Source: Flavipsychrobacter sp. (GTDB taxonomy: Bacteria; Bacteroidota; Bacteroidia; Chitinophagales; Chitinophagaceae). Taken from it: a stretch of 64,000 nucleotides of DNA. The notes under the pieces were generated by a model, which was not told the origin of the DNA, searched no databases, and saw only the letters and a program-made list of their open reading frames with translations. The position numbers and the translations under genes are program-made. The DNA lies in the NCBI GenBank assembly GCA_016787265.1, contig JAEUVF010000018.1, forward strand, positions 1-64,000. The letters are read 5' to 3'. Of the stretch, positions 16,395 through 25,325 are shown one piece after another (the first letter of the stretch is position 1; every line of letters starts with the position of its first letter).

Positions 16395-16655
16395 TTAAGC
16401 GGTAGCCACTGTGTTGGCACGCTTGGCGAGCTTGCTCTTCAGGTTGGCAGCTTTATTCTTGTGAATAATGCCACGCTTGGCCAGCTTGTCAATCATCGAG
16501 ATAACGTCCGGCATAGATTCATCAACCGCTTTTTTGTCAGTTGTAGCCCTCAAATCACGAATTGCGTTACGGGTGGTTTTACCGTAGTAACGATTTCTTT
16601 CACGGCGCTTGGCTGCCTGACGCACATCTTTTTTGGTTGCCTTATGATTAGCCAT
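16395..16655 (-). CDS. rpsT: 30S ribosomal protein S20
   Basis: A basic 86-residue protein starting MANHKATKKDVRQAAKRRERN and ending in Ala/Lys-rich helices (IIHKNKAANLKSKLAKRANTV), the pattern of bS20, which binds 16S rRNA early in 30S assembly. It is monocistronic: it has its own TACCTTTG box 20 bases upstream and a strong terminator downstream. Confidence 0.96.
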   Translation of the reverse strand: MANHKATKKDVRQAAKRRERNRYYGKTTRNAIRDLRATTDKKAVDESMPDVISMIDKLAKRGIIHKNKAANLKSKLAKRANTVATA

Positions 16656-16674
16656 TCTTCTAAATTTTGGACGG

Positions 16675-16682
16675 CAAAGGTA
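16675..16682 (-). promoter_or_regulatory. -7 box TACCTTTG of rpsT
   Basis: The minus strand has an exact TAnnTTTG match 20 bases before the rpsT start codon. No clear TTTG lies at 19-20 bases upstream, so only the -7 element is called. Confidence 0.5.
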
Positions 16683-16854
16683 ATGGGAAAACCAACAATT
16701 AAAAAATAAAAATTTAAAAAAACGATGTATATCCGAAAAACGGTGTTTTATCGTTTGTTAAACCGGTTTGCAAATTAACGGTTTAGGTGGCAATCTTCAC
16801 TTCTTTTCCCGATATTTGCTGACCCATTTTTTACCCGTAAACAGGGCTATCCAT

Positions 16855-19611
16855 ATGAAGGATTTTTCGTATATAACCAATTCGTCTCCAGCCTTTATTG
16901 AATCGCTTTACCAGGATTTTGTAAAAGATCCGGCTTCGGTTGACCCCGAGCTTCGAAAATTTTTCGAAGGGTTTGACTTTGCCATAGAGCAGGGACATGT
17001 AAATGGAAAGGAACAGGCGGTAACAGGGGGAGCTACTCCAGGCTTACCTGCTGATCTGGATATTAAAAAAGAGATTGCGGCCTATCGTATGATCCTGGGA
17101 TACCGGAACAAGGGCCACCTGATTGCAAAAACCAACCCAATTCGTACCCGACGGGATCGTGGTGCCAACCTGGACCTGGGATTTTTTGGATTTACAGAGG
17201 CAGACCTGGACAAACAGTTTTATGCTGGCAATCGGGTAGGGCTTGGTACCACTACCTTGCGGAATATTCTGGCTCACCTGGAAAAATCTTATGCATCGAA
17301 TGTAGGTATAGAATTCAAATACATCAGTGATCAGGGGAAGGTAGACTTCCTGACTAATGCGATGGAAAAGGATTTTCATGTACCTCTTTCGGTTAAGCAG
17401 CGGGAGCGTATCCTGGAAAAACTGAATCAGGGTGTAATCTTCGAAAAATTCCTGCATACCAAATATATCGGACAGAAGCGTTTTTCATTGGAAGGTGGAG
17501 AAACGACCATTGCAGCACTGGATGCTATCATCAATACTTCCGGTTCATTAGGAGTACAGGAAGTAGTGATAGGAATGGCGCATCGCGGACGCCTGAATGT
17601 ACTCGCCAATATCATGGGTAAAACCTATGAACATATTTTCAGTGAATTTGAAGGTACTGCGGTTATGGACCAGACCATGGGTAGCGGAGATGTAAAATAC
17701 CATATGGGATACAGTTCAGATGTGCAAATCCCGGATGGGAGAACCGTACACCTGAAACTTGCCCCCAATCCATCGCACCTGGAAGCAGTTGATCCTGTTG
17801 TTGTAGGATTTGCCAGAGCAAAAGCAGATGTGCTTTATGGAAGTGAATATGATAAAATTCTTCCCATTCTGATTCATGGTGATGCTTCCATTGCAGGACA
17901 GGGAATTGTGTATGAAGTTTTGCAGATGAGCAAACTGGAAGGCTATAGCACTGGTGGTACCATTCACTTTGTAATTAATAACCAGATTGGATTCACTACT
18001 GATTTTGATGAAGCAAGAAGTTCAGATTACTGTACCTCTCTTGCAGCAACCGTGCAGGCTCCTGTACTTCATGTAAACGGAGATGACGCTGAAGCGGTGG
18101 TGAAATGTGTGGAGATAGCTACCAGGTACCGGCAGCAGTTCAACCAGGATATCTTCATTGATATGGTTTGTTATCGCAAACACGGTCACAATGAGGGAGA
18201 TGATCCGAAATTTACACAGCCGGGCTTATATGCGCTGATTGATAAGCATCCCAACCCGCGCGAAGTGTATGTAACGTATCTGCTTGAAAATGGAGATACC
18301 GATGCAAGGCAGATGGCGCAGGATATGGAAAAGAAATTCTGGAGTGATTTACAGGATCGCCTTGATGAGGTGAAACAAAATCCACTTCCTTATAAATACC
18401 AACTTCCTGAGAAATCCTGGAGGAGTTTACGCCGCGCTACAGAAGATGATTTTCATGCTTCTCCCGTAACTGCCATCAGCAGTGCTGATTTCGATTTGTT
18501 ATTTGAGCAGTTGATGCAATGGCCTGGTGATTTCAAACCGCTTAAAAAAGTGGAAAAGATCATCCAGGATAAAGTAAAATTATTCCAGGAAGATGGTAAA
18601 ATAGATTGGGCTACGGGTGAGTTGCTCGCTTACGCATCCCTGTTATTGCAGGGGCATGATGTGAGAATGAGTGGACAGGATGTTCGCAGGGGTACGTTCA
18701 GTCATCGCCATGCAGTGTTAAGAGATGAAGCATCGAATAAGGCCTATAATCGCCTGAGCAGAATTCCCGGTGCAAACGGTCAATTCCGGATCTTTAATTC
18801 TTTGCTGAGTGAATACGGTGTATTGGGATTTGAATATGGTTATGCTATGGCGAATCCACTCAGTCTCGTGATCTGGGAAGCACAGTTCGGGGATTTCTGT
18901 AACGGTGCACAAACTATGATTGATCAGTTCATTGCAGCCGGTGAACAGAAATGGAACAGGATGAATGGTGTGGTATTGTTATTACCCCATGGATACGAAG
19001 GACAGGGACCTGAGCACAGTTCTGCGCGAATGGAACGCTTCCTGCAGATGTGTGCGGAGTTGAATATGGTGATTACTAATATAACCACCGCTTCCAACTT
19101 CTTCCATGCGTTGAGAAGGCAAATCACCTGGCCTTTCCGCAAACCGATGATTAATTTCTCTCCGAAAGCGAATCTGCGTTTGCCGGATACCTACTCTACG
19201 AAAGCAGATTTTACTACCGGCTCTTTCCAGGAAGTAATCGACGACGCTTCTGTTGAAAATTCAGGCGCCATTCGTAAAGTTCTGTTCTGTAGTGGTAAAG
19301 TATATTTCGATCTGGCTGCGAAAAAACAAAAAGATGGTGTGAAGGATGTTGCACTGGTTAGAGTAGAACAACTTTATCCACTGCCGCAAAAGCAACTGGA
19401 TGAATTGTATTCGAAATACAATAAGGCAACCTGGTTCTGGGTGCAGGAAGAACCATTGAATATGGGAGCTGCATCATTCCTGAAAATGAACCTTGCTAAC
19501 ATTAATTTTGGTGTGATCAGTCGCCAGCCAAGTGCGTCAACCGCTACCGGTTATTCGAAAGTACATGCACAGGAACAGGCGGAGATTATTGATACAGCTT
19601 TTTCGATATGA
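16855..19611 (+). CDS. sucA: 2-oxoglutarate dehydrogenase E1 component
   Basis: Thiamine-diphosphate-dependent decarboxylase that starts the 2-oxoglutarate dehydrogenase reaction of the TCA cycle. The 918 residues begin MKDFSYITNSSPAFIESLYQ, the usual E1o N-terminus that docks to E2; the upstream in-frame extension to 16768 is not conserved-looking, so I start at 16855. Key stretches are GMAHRGRLNVLANI, GDASIAGQGIVYEVLQ, INNQIGFTT, and PHGYEGQGPEHSSARMERF in the C-terminal half. A GATATTTG box (one mismatch to TAnnTTTG) is at 16811-16818. Its stop codon lies inside a 35-base stretch repeated at 195-229. Confidence 0.97.
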   Translation: MKDFSYITNSSPAFIESLYQDFVKDPASVDPELRKFFEGFDFAIEQGHVNGKEQAVTGGATPGLPADLDIKKEIAAYRMILGYRNKGHLIAKTNPIRTRRDRGANLDLGFFGFTEADLDKQFYAGNRVGLGTTTLRNILAHLEKSYASNVGIEFKYISDQGKVDFLTNAMEKDFHVPLSVKQRERILEKLNQGVIFEKFLHTKYIGQKRFSLEGGETTIAALDAIINTSGSLGVQEVVIGMAHRGRLNVLANIMGKTYEHIFSEFEGTAVMDQTMGSGDVKYHMGYSSDVQIPDGRTVHLKLAPNPSHLEAVDPVVVGFARAKADVLYGSEYDKILPILIHGDASIAGQGIVYEVLQMSKLEGYSTGGTIHFVINNQIGFTTDFDEARSSDYCTSLAATVQAPVLHVNGDDAEAVVKCVEIATRYRQQFNQDIFIDMVCYRKHGHNEGDDPKFTQPGLYALIDKHPNPREVYVTYLLENGDTDARQMAQDMEKKFWSDLQDRLDEVKQNPLPYKYQLPEKSWRSLRRATEDDFHASPVTAISSADFDLLFEQLMQWPGDFKPLKKVEKIIQDKVKLFQEDGKIDWATGELLAYASLLLQGHDVRMSGQDVRRGTFSHRHAVLRDEASNKAYNRLSRIPGANGQFRIFNSLLSEYGVLGFEYGYAMANPLSLVIWEAQFGDFCNGAQTMIDQFIAAGEQKWNRMNGVVLLLPHGYEGQGPEHSSARMERFLQMCAELNMVITNITTASNFFHALRRQITWPFRKPMINFSPKANLRLPDTYSTKADFTTGSFQEVIDDASVENSGAIRKVLFCSGKVYFDLAAKKQKDGVKDVALVRVEQLYPLPQKQLDELYSKYNKATWFWVQEEPLNMGAASFLKMNLANINFGVISRQPSASTATGYSKVHAQEQAEIIDTAFSI

Positions 19612-19643
19612 AGAAGTGAAAGGTGAAAGGTGAAAAGTGAAAG
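19608..19643. repeat. GTGAAAG heptamer array between sucA and sucB
   Basis: Four heptamers (GTGAAAG, GTGAAAG, GTGAAAA, GTGAAAG) occupy 19616-19643. The stretch 19608-19642 is identical to 195-229. The sucA TGA stop (19609-19611) lies inside the shared stretch. The array fills about half of the sucA-sucB gap. Confidence 0.85.
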
Positions 19644-19673
19644 AATAAAAACATTGACTTTGAATTTTGATTT

Positions 19674-21224
19674 ATGATAGATATAAAAGTTCCGACAGTT
19701 GGGGAATCTATAACCGAAGTAACGCTTATCAAGTGGTTAAAACCAAATGGAAGCTATGTTCAACGGGATGAAGTAATTGCTGAACTGGAAAGTGAAAAAG
19801 CAACCTTTGAACTCAATGCCGAACAGGCAGGCACCCTGGTTACCAAAGCTGCAGAAGGTGATACCATCAAAATTGGTGATGTAGTTGCATCTATTGATGA
19901 AACTGCTGTAGCACCTGCGGGAAATACACCGGCGCCCAAGGCAGAAGAAACTGCAAAAGCAACGGAAATGCCTACTGAACCTTCTACTGCTAAGGCAGTT
20001 GGAAAAGGTGTCATCGAAATGAAAGTGCCCACTGTTGGAGAATCTATCACGGAAGTAACCCTGGTTAAATGGCTGAAAAAGGAGGGAGACCTGGTTCAGC
20101 GGGATGAAGTATTGTGTGAACTGGAAAGTGAAAAAGCGACTTTCGAACTGAATGCGGAAGAAGCGGGTCAGCTCAGTCAGAAAGCAAAAGAAGGCGATGT
20201 GATCAAAATCGGAGATCCAATCGCTTCTATTAATACAGATGTGGCAGTACCTGCTGCCGGTACAAAAACTACAGCTGCTGCTGCCAAACCCGAAGCCAGG
20301 CCTGCTGCCTCCAATACACCGGTTACAGCAGTTCCCAATGATGTGAAAGCCACGCCGGTTGCTGCAGCTATCATTGCTGATAAGAAAATTGATCCCAAGT
20401 CTGTTCCTGCCAGTGGAAGCGGCGGTAAGATTCTTAAAAATGATGTGCTTGAAGCGCTGAATAATCCGGGTCGTAAACCGGGTGCAGAGCTTTTCACCCG
20501 CAATGAGAAGAAAGAAAAAATGAGTAACCTCCGGAAGACGATTTCCCGTCGTCTGGTGGAAGCCAAGAACACTACTGCCATGCTCACTACTTTTAATGAA
20601 GTAGACATGGGACCTGTTATGGCATTAAGAACTCAGTATAAAGACAAGTTCAAGGAGAAACATGGCGTGAACCTTGGCTTCATGAGTTTTTTCACCAAAG
20701 CAGTTTGTTTTGCACTGCAGGAATGGCCTGCTGTAAATGCTTATATAGATGGAGACTCGATCGTTTACCATGATTACTGCGATATTTCCATTGCAGTGTC
20801 TGCGCCAAAAGGACTGGTAGTACCGGTTATCCGCAATGCAGAAAGCATGGGTATGGCGGATATCGAGAAAAAAGTGGTGGAACTTGCAACCAAGGCACGT
20901 GATAATAAACTTACCATTGAAGAAATGACCGGTGGTACCTTCACCATCACCAATGGAGGTGTGTTTGGTTCCCTGATGAGTACACCTATTATCAATATAC
21001 CGCAATCCGCAATTCTGGGTATGCATAAAATTGAAGACCGGCCGATGGCTATTAATGGTCAGGTGGTAATCAAGCCCATGATGTACCTGGCACTCAGTTA
21101 TGATCATCGTATTATTGATGGCCGTGAATCTGTTGGCTTCCTGGTACGGGTAAAAGAATTGCTGGAAAAACCTGAACAACTGTTGTTCGGTAAAGATCCT
21201 GTCAAGACCCTGCTGGAACTCTGA
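19674..21224 (+). CDS. sucB: 2-oxoglutarate dehydrogenase E2 (dihydrolipoyl succinyltransferase) with two lipoyl domains
   Basis: Transfers the succinyl group from E1 to CoA. The 516 residues contain two tandem, nearly identical lipoyl domains (about 1-76 and 112-190), with lipoylated lysines Lys42 and Lys154, each in ELESEKATFEL. Ala/Pro-rich linkers follow, then an E1/E3-binding domain (ATPVAAAIIADKK ... GSGGKILKNDVLEAL), then the acyltransferase core ending YDHRIIDGRES with the catalytic HxxxDG. E2o enzymes of the Escherichia coli type have a single lipoyl domain, so the duplication is notable. sucA lies 62 bases upstream; the rRNA methyltransferase start overlaps the stop (TGATG). Confidence 0.95.
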   Translation: MIDIKVPTVGESITEVTLIKWLKPNGSYVQRDEVIAELESEKATFELNAEQAGTLVTKAAEGDTIKIGDVVASIDETAVAPAGNTPAPKAEETAKATEMPTEPSTAKAVGKGVIEMKVPTVGESITEVTLVKWLKKEGDLVQRDEVLCELESEKATFELNAEEAGQLSQKAKEGDVIKIGDPIASINTDVAVPAAGTKTTAAAAKPEARPAASNTPVTAVPNDVKATPVAAAIIADKKIDPKSVPASGSGGKILKNDVLEALNNPGRKPGAELFTRNEKKEKMSNLRKTISRRLVEAKNTTAMLTTFNEVDMGPVMALRTQYKDKFKEKHGVNLGFMSFFTKAVCFALQEWPAVNAYIDGDSIVYHDYCDISIAVSAPKGLVVPVIRNAESMGMADIEKKVVELATKARDNKLTIEEMTGGTFTITNGGVFGSLMSTPIINIPQSAILGMHKIEDRPMAINGQVVIKPMMYLALSYDHRIIDGRESVGFLVRVKELLEKPEQLLFGKDPVKTLLEL

Positions 21225-22426
21225 TGTTTGCCCGTGCACATCTGGTAGTTGCACTGCAACTGGTTCAGGATTATAAAGGTGAACTTCCTTTTGTACATTA
21301 TCTTAAACAGTATTTTTCAACGCATAAAAAACATGGCTCGCGCGATCGTAAACAGATCGCGCAGCTTTGTTATTGCTGGTTCCGGTTGGGCCGCTCACTA
21401 AAAAATCTCGAGCCGGCTGATCGAATGATAGCCGGGCTTTTTCTGTGTTCAAAAGAACCCATTGGATTGCTACAGGCTTTGCATGAAGAATGGAATGAAA
21501 AGACAACGCTGTCGACTGAAACCAAACTTGCCTTGGTTGATCCTTTAAACAGGCTTTCGCTTGCTGAATTTGCTTCAACGCTGTTTCCTTTCCAGTCAGA
21601 ATTAAGTACAGGCATAGATACCACAGCGTTTGCCTGTTCACATCTTGAACAACCTGATTTATTCATTCGTATTCGTCCCGCCTACCTGGAATCGGTTCAG
21701 AAAAAACTGGGCAGGGCCGGTGTTCCCTATATTATGGAAACCAGGGATGGTTGCAGGCTTCCGAATGGATTTAAGGTGGAAGAAATGTTTCGTTTGAATC
21801 AGGAAGTGGTGGTGCAGGACCTCAATTCACAACGGGCAGGTGGAATGATGGAAGAAGTCGTTGACAACCTGCGTCAACAGGAGGATCTCGCTATTTGGGA
21901 TGCTTGTGCAGCCAGTGGTGGCAAATCTATTTTTGCCTTTGACCGCCTGCCGGGTGCCAAACTAACGGTATCTGACATACGTAGTTCAATTTTGCAGAAT
22001 TTATACCAGCGTTTCCGCCAGGCTGCACTTTATTCGTATGATGGATTTGTTGCTGATTTGGCTGATCCTGCGAAAGCTGGTGAGGAGTATAAGAAATTAC
22101 CGCCGCAACACCTGATCATTGCTGATCTTCCCTGTACGGGTAGCGGCACCTGGAGTCGTACACCGGAGCAGCTCTGTTTTTTTGATACGAAAACGATTGA
22201 AGTCTATTCCGATTTACAGAAAAAAATCCTCAAGTCTCTGATCCCCAAAATGGCTGACGGGGGCTATTTGCTCTATATCACCTGTTCCATATTCAGTCAG
22301 GAAAACGAATCGAATATCAACTGGCTGAAAGCAACCTATGCGCTGGAATGTTTAAAAATGCAAACTTTCAATGGATATACTGAAAAGGCTGATTCCATGT
22401 TCGCGGCATTACTGCAAAAGTTGTAG
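21224..22426 (+). CDS. RsmB/NOP-family RNA (cytosine-C5) methyltransferase
   Basis: A SAM-dependent RNA m5C methyltransferase of 400 residues. The SAM-binding motif is DACAASGGKSIFAFD. The two family cysteines are in IADLPCTGSGTW (motif IV) and YITCSIFSQENE (motif VI). The N-terminal part (FVHYLKQYFSTHKKHGSRDRKQI) resembles the NusB-like region of Sun/RsmB proteins. The usual target is 16S rRNA C967, but the exact site cannot be read here. The start codon overlaps the sucB stop by one base. Confidence 0.85.
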   Translation: MFARAHLVVALQLVQDYKGELPFVHYLKQYFSTHKKHGSRDRKQIAQLCYCWFRLGRSLKNLEPADRMIAGLFLCSKEPIGLLQALHEEWNEKTTLSTETKLALVDPLNRLSLAEFASTLFPFQSELSTGIDTTAFACSHLEQPDLFIRIRPAYLESVQKKLGRAGVPYIMETRDGCRLPNGFKVEEMFRLNQEVVVQDLNSQRAGGMMEEVVDNLRQQEDLAIWDACAASGGKSIFAFDRLPGAKLTVSDIRSSILQNLYQRFRQAALYSYDGFVADLADPAKAGEEYKKLPPQHLIIADLPCTGSGTWSRTPEQLCFFDTKTIEVYSDLQKKILKSLIPKMADGGYLLYITCSIFSQENESNINWLKATYALECLKMQTFNGYTEKADSMFAALLQKL

Positions 22427-22435
22427 GTTTATAAG

Positions 22436-23266
22436 ATGAGAAATCGTTTGCTCTTCAGCGTTATTATAGCCACCTGCTGTTTTTGCTCCCTTCAGGCTGC
22501 AACGGTAGATACCCTGCTGACCCGTAGTGCCTCCATGAAAAAGGATATCAGGGCAGTAGTAATCAAACCGGCCACTTATGAGGTCGGTAAAGGTTTTCCG
22601 GTAGTTTACCTGCTGCATGGTTATGGTGGAAATTACAGTAGCTGGATTGAAAAAATACCTGCTATTAAAGAAGATGCGGACCGGTACAAGGTACTGATTG
22701 TTTGTCCGGATGGTGGCTTTGGAAGCTGGTATTGGAACAGTCCGGTTGATCCTGCTTTTCAATACGAAACCTATGTGTCGGAAGAACTGGTGGCGATTAT
22801 AGATCGTCAGTTTAAAACCATTCCAACTGCTGCCGGTCGTGCTATTACCGGCCTCAGCATGGGAGGACATGGCGCATTGTACCTGGCCTTAAAACATCCG
22901 GATGTTTTTGGTGCAGCAGGAAGTATGAGTGGGGGAGTGGATATCCGTCCGTTTCCGAATAACTGGGATATGGCCAAAAGGCTCGGAACATATGCTGAGA
23001 ACAAAACACGATGGGAGGAACATACGGTGATCAATTTGCTGCACCTGGCACAACCAGGTAAACCAGCGATGATGATTGATTGTGGAACGGAAGATTTTTT
23101 CTATGCCGTAAATGAAAAATTACACCAGGAATTGTTGTACCGGAATATTCCGCACGAATATGTAACCAGGCCCGGCGTACATAACTGGGAGTACTGGAAT
23201 AAAGCGGTTCGTTACCAGCTTTTATATTTTTATGAATTGTTCCGCGAGAAAAACAGTCTGGGTTAA
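22436..23266 (+). CDS. exported esterase of the esterase D / tributyrin esterase family
   Basis: A 276-residue alpha/beta hydrolase with a signal peptide (MRNRLLFSVIIATCCFCSLQA). It has the oxyanion region YLLHGYGGNYSSW, nucleophile Ser141 in GLSMGGHG, a likely acid in DCGTEDFF and a likely base in RPGVHNWEYW. It should act in the periplasm on short acyl or carbohydrate esters. It begins nine bases after the methyltransferase stop, so it is probably co-transcribed. Its stop overlaps that of the convergent lipoprotein gene. Confidence 0.85.
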   Translation: MRNRLLFSVIIATCCFCSLQAATVDTLLTRSASMKKDIRAVVIKPATYEVGKGFPVVYLLHGYGGNYSSWIEKIPAIKEDADRYKVLIVCPDGGFGSWYWNSPVDPAFQYETYVSEELVAIIDRQFKTIPTAAGRAITGLSMGGHGALYLALKHPDVFGAAGSMSGGVDIRPFPNNWDMAKRLGTYAENKTRWEEHTVINLLHLAQPGKPAMMIDCGTEDFFYAVNEKLHQELLYRNIPHEYVTRPGVHNWEYWNKAVRYQLLYFYELFREKNSLG

Positions 23267-24051
23267 TAGTGGCTGATCAGACGTAAGCGAATACCTTCTC
23301 CCTCAGTTCTTCCATAAGGAAAAGGTTGCGCCGGATTACCCAGATTGTCCAGTGTCCTGGCTGAATAGGTCCAGTAGCGAAGCTCTTTATAGATCAGTCC
23401 AACTTCTTTTGCATACACTTCCACGCTGTAAGTGCGATAAGCATCCAGATCCGGATCTTCCGGTTTTTCATTTTGCACTCCGAGCGCTTCGTCTGCCTGT
23501 AATACAGTTATTGTATTATCATAAGGTGTATCAAAGGGACTAAACGTTTCTCCGATAGAAGAATAACTGTATTCCCAGGCATCCAGGTAATCAAGAGGGC
23601 CGCCAGGTGTTGTGTTGATATGAGAATTACCCCGCCAAACCGTATTCTGGTCAATCGGGAAAACCAGTTTCTGGAAACGAAGGTTATTTTCAATTACTTC
23701 CACTGCTTTTCTCAATGGAGTAATCATATAGGTCATATTGGGAGTCCAGGCATTTTCATCTGTGCTGTTGAGTGGCCGCAGATAACGGAATACTCTCCAG
23801 CTGGTTCTGCCCAGATTGTCCGTGATTTCTGCGTCTATCACATCTTTTGCTTCGTAGCTGATACTGGTGAAAGCGGTATCGTTAAAAGGAGCTTTTACAA
23901 TCGAATCGAGTTGGTAGATCAGTGTCTTCCCTGGTTCCAGAACCAAATAGTCGGATACCTCTTCAAAATCAGGATTGGCTGTTTCTTTGCCGCAGGCAAC
24001 CAGTGTGATCAACCCGGCCAGCAGCAGCCAGTTTCCGATTGTTTTTCTCAT
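23263..24051 (-). CDS. hypothetical lipoprotein
   Basis: This 262-residue protein begins with a lipoprotein signal and lipobox (LITLVACGKE). No family is recognised. The mature part is rich in beta-type segments and aromatic residues (TLIYQLDSIV, TSWRVFRYLRPL, VGLIYKELRYWTYS) and ends RLRLISHY. An envelope location is inferred. It is upstream of, and convergent with, the esterase gene, and lies 33 bases downstream of mnmA on the same strand. Confidence 0.75.
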   Translation of the reverse strand: MRKTIGNWLLLAGLITLVACGKETANPDFEEVSDYLVLEPGKTLIYQLDSIVKAPFNDTAFTSISYEAKDVIDAEITDNLGRTSWRVFRYLRPLNSTDENAWTPNMTYMITPLRKAVEVIENNLRFQKLVFPIDQNTVWRGNSHINTTPGGPLDYLDAWEYSYSSIGETFSPFDTPYDNTITVLQADEALGVQNEKPEDPDLDAYRTYSVEVYAKEVGLIYKELRYWTYSARTLDNLGNPAQPFPYGRTEGEGIRLRLISHY

Positions 24052-24084
24052 AGAAATGTAACGATTTTCCGGTTGGTTTATTGC

Positions 24085-25194
24085 TTATAGTAAGTCGATA
24101 ATAGGCCTCTGAATAATACCTCCACCGATCACATCATCGCCTTCGTAAAATACGGCACTTTGTCCTGGTGCGATTCCCTTCACTTCTTCAAAAAACCTCA
24201 CTTCCACACCTGCTTCATTCTGGTGCAGGGTGGATAAGGATCCTTTGTCTTTGTACCTGATTTTGGTGGTTGCTTCCATTCCTTCAGGAACCCCTTCGTA
24301 TTTGATCCAGTTGATCTTATTCACCTGCATAACAGAGCGATTCAGATCTTCTTCATCTCCCAGCACTACAGTATTGGTTTCTGGAAAGATGCCGGTTACA
24401 TATACTGGTTTACCCAGGGCGATATCCAGCCCTTTGCGTTGCCCGATGGTATAAAAGGGATAACCTTTGTGTTTGCCGAGGATCCTGCCGGTTTTGTCTA
24501 CAAATAAGCCTCCATCTACGCGTTCTTCCAAACCACTTACCTTCTTCTTCAGGAAGCCCCTGTAGTCGTTGTCCGGCACAAAACAGATTTCGTAACTCTC
24601 TGCTTTTTTAGCGAGTTCGGGATAGCCGAAATCATGCGCCATCTGGCGAATTTCGGTTTTGCGATAATTGCCCAGTGGCAGCAGCGTTCTGCTCAGCAGA
24701 TCCTGTTGCAATCCCCAAAGCACATAACTCTGGTCTTTGGTTTCATCCAGGCCCTTGCTTAGGTAAAACCGTCCATTGGTATGCTGGTGAATATTGGCAT
24801 AATGCCCGGTTGCGATAAAGTCGCAATCCAGTGCATCGGCACGTTTCAACAGTGCTCTCCACTTGATATGCGTATTACACATGACGCAGGGGTTAGGTGT
24901 TCTTCCTGCCAGGTATTCTTCTACAAAATTTTCAATTACGAAGTCTCCGAACTCCTCCCTTATATCCAGGATAAAATGGGGAAAGCCATGCTGTACAGCC
25001 GCCATCCTGGCATCATTGAAGGAGTCAATATTGCAACAGCCGGTTTCCTTTTTACTTGAACCGGAACTGGCATAATCCCAGGTTTTCATGGTAATGCCAA
25101 CCACTTCATATCCCTGCTCGTGCAGCATCAGAGCGGTTACGGTACTGTCAATACCCCCGCTCATCGCCACCAGCACTTTTCCTTTTCTGCTCAT
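24085..25194 (-). CDS. mnmA: tRNA-specific 2-thiouridylase MnmA
   Basis: Adds sulfur to U34 of Glu, Gln and Lys tRNAs, using ATP to adenylate the base. The 369 residues have the PP-loop MSGGIDST (11-18), the catalytic cysteine pair (NPCVMCN near 106-112 and YEICFVPDND near 206), and GHYANI for tRNA binding. The length is normal. An exact TATATTTG box lies 20 bases upstream. The window also carries one of its substrates, tRNA-Gln(UUG) at 50794, which is coincidental in position. Confidence 0.96.
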   Translation of the reverse strand: MSRKGKVLVAMSGGIDSTVTALMLHEQGYEVVGITMKTWDYASSGSSKKETGCCNIDSFNDARMAAVQHGFPHFILDIREEFGDFVIENFVEEYLAGRTPNPCVMCNTHIKWRALLKRADALDCDFIATGHYANIHQHTNGRFYLSKGLDETKDQSYVLWGLQQDLLSRTLLPLGNYRKTEIRQMAHDFGYPELAKKAESYEICFVPDNDYRGFLKKKVSGLEERVDGGLFVDKTGRILGKHKGYPFYTIGQRKGLDIALGKPVYVTGIFPETNTVVLGDEEDLNRSVMQVNKINWIKYEGVPEGMEATTKIRYKDKGSLSTLHQNEAGVEVRFFEEVKGIAPGQSAVFYEGDDVIGGGIIQRPIIDLL

Positions 25195-25213
25195 TTGATC
25201 TGCATTGAAGTTG

Positions 25214-25221
25214 CAAATATA
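25214..25221 (-). promoter_or_regulatory. -7 box TATATTTG of mnmA
   Basis: Exact TAnnTTTG match on the minus strand, 20 bases before the mnmA start. The -33 position falls in the GGAGAC repeat and shows no TTG. Confidence 0.5.
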
Positions 25222-25227
25222 CGAACT

Positions 25228-25283
25228 CTCCTCTGTCTCCTTTGTCTCCCGTCTCCTTTGTCTCCACTGTCTCCTTTGTTTCC
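25228..25283. repeat. degenerate tandem repeat, about 16 bp, GGAGACAAAGGAGAC type
   Basis: On the plus strand the unit GTCTCCTTTGTCTCCC is at 25235-25250. It is followed by GTCTCCTTTGTCTCCA (25251-25266) and a third diverged unit to 25283. It lies in the divergent gap between mnmA and the M14 carboxypeptidase, directly upstream of the mnmA -7 box. Confidence 0.75.
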
Positions 25284-25325
25284 TCTTCCATACTTCCTAT
25301 CTTCCACTTCGGTTAAACTACACAT

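Noticed and set aside
16768..16854. 29-residue N-terminal extension of SucA
   Set aside because: E1o proteins start near the MKDFSYITNSS segment at 16855, and the extension contains the probable promoter.
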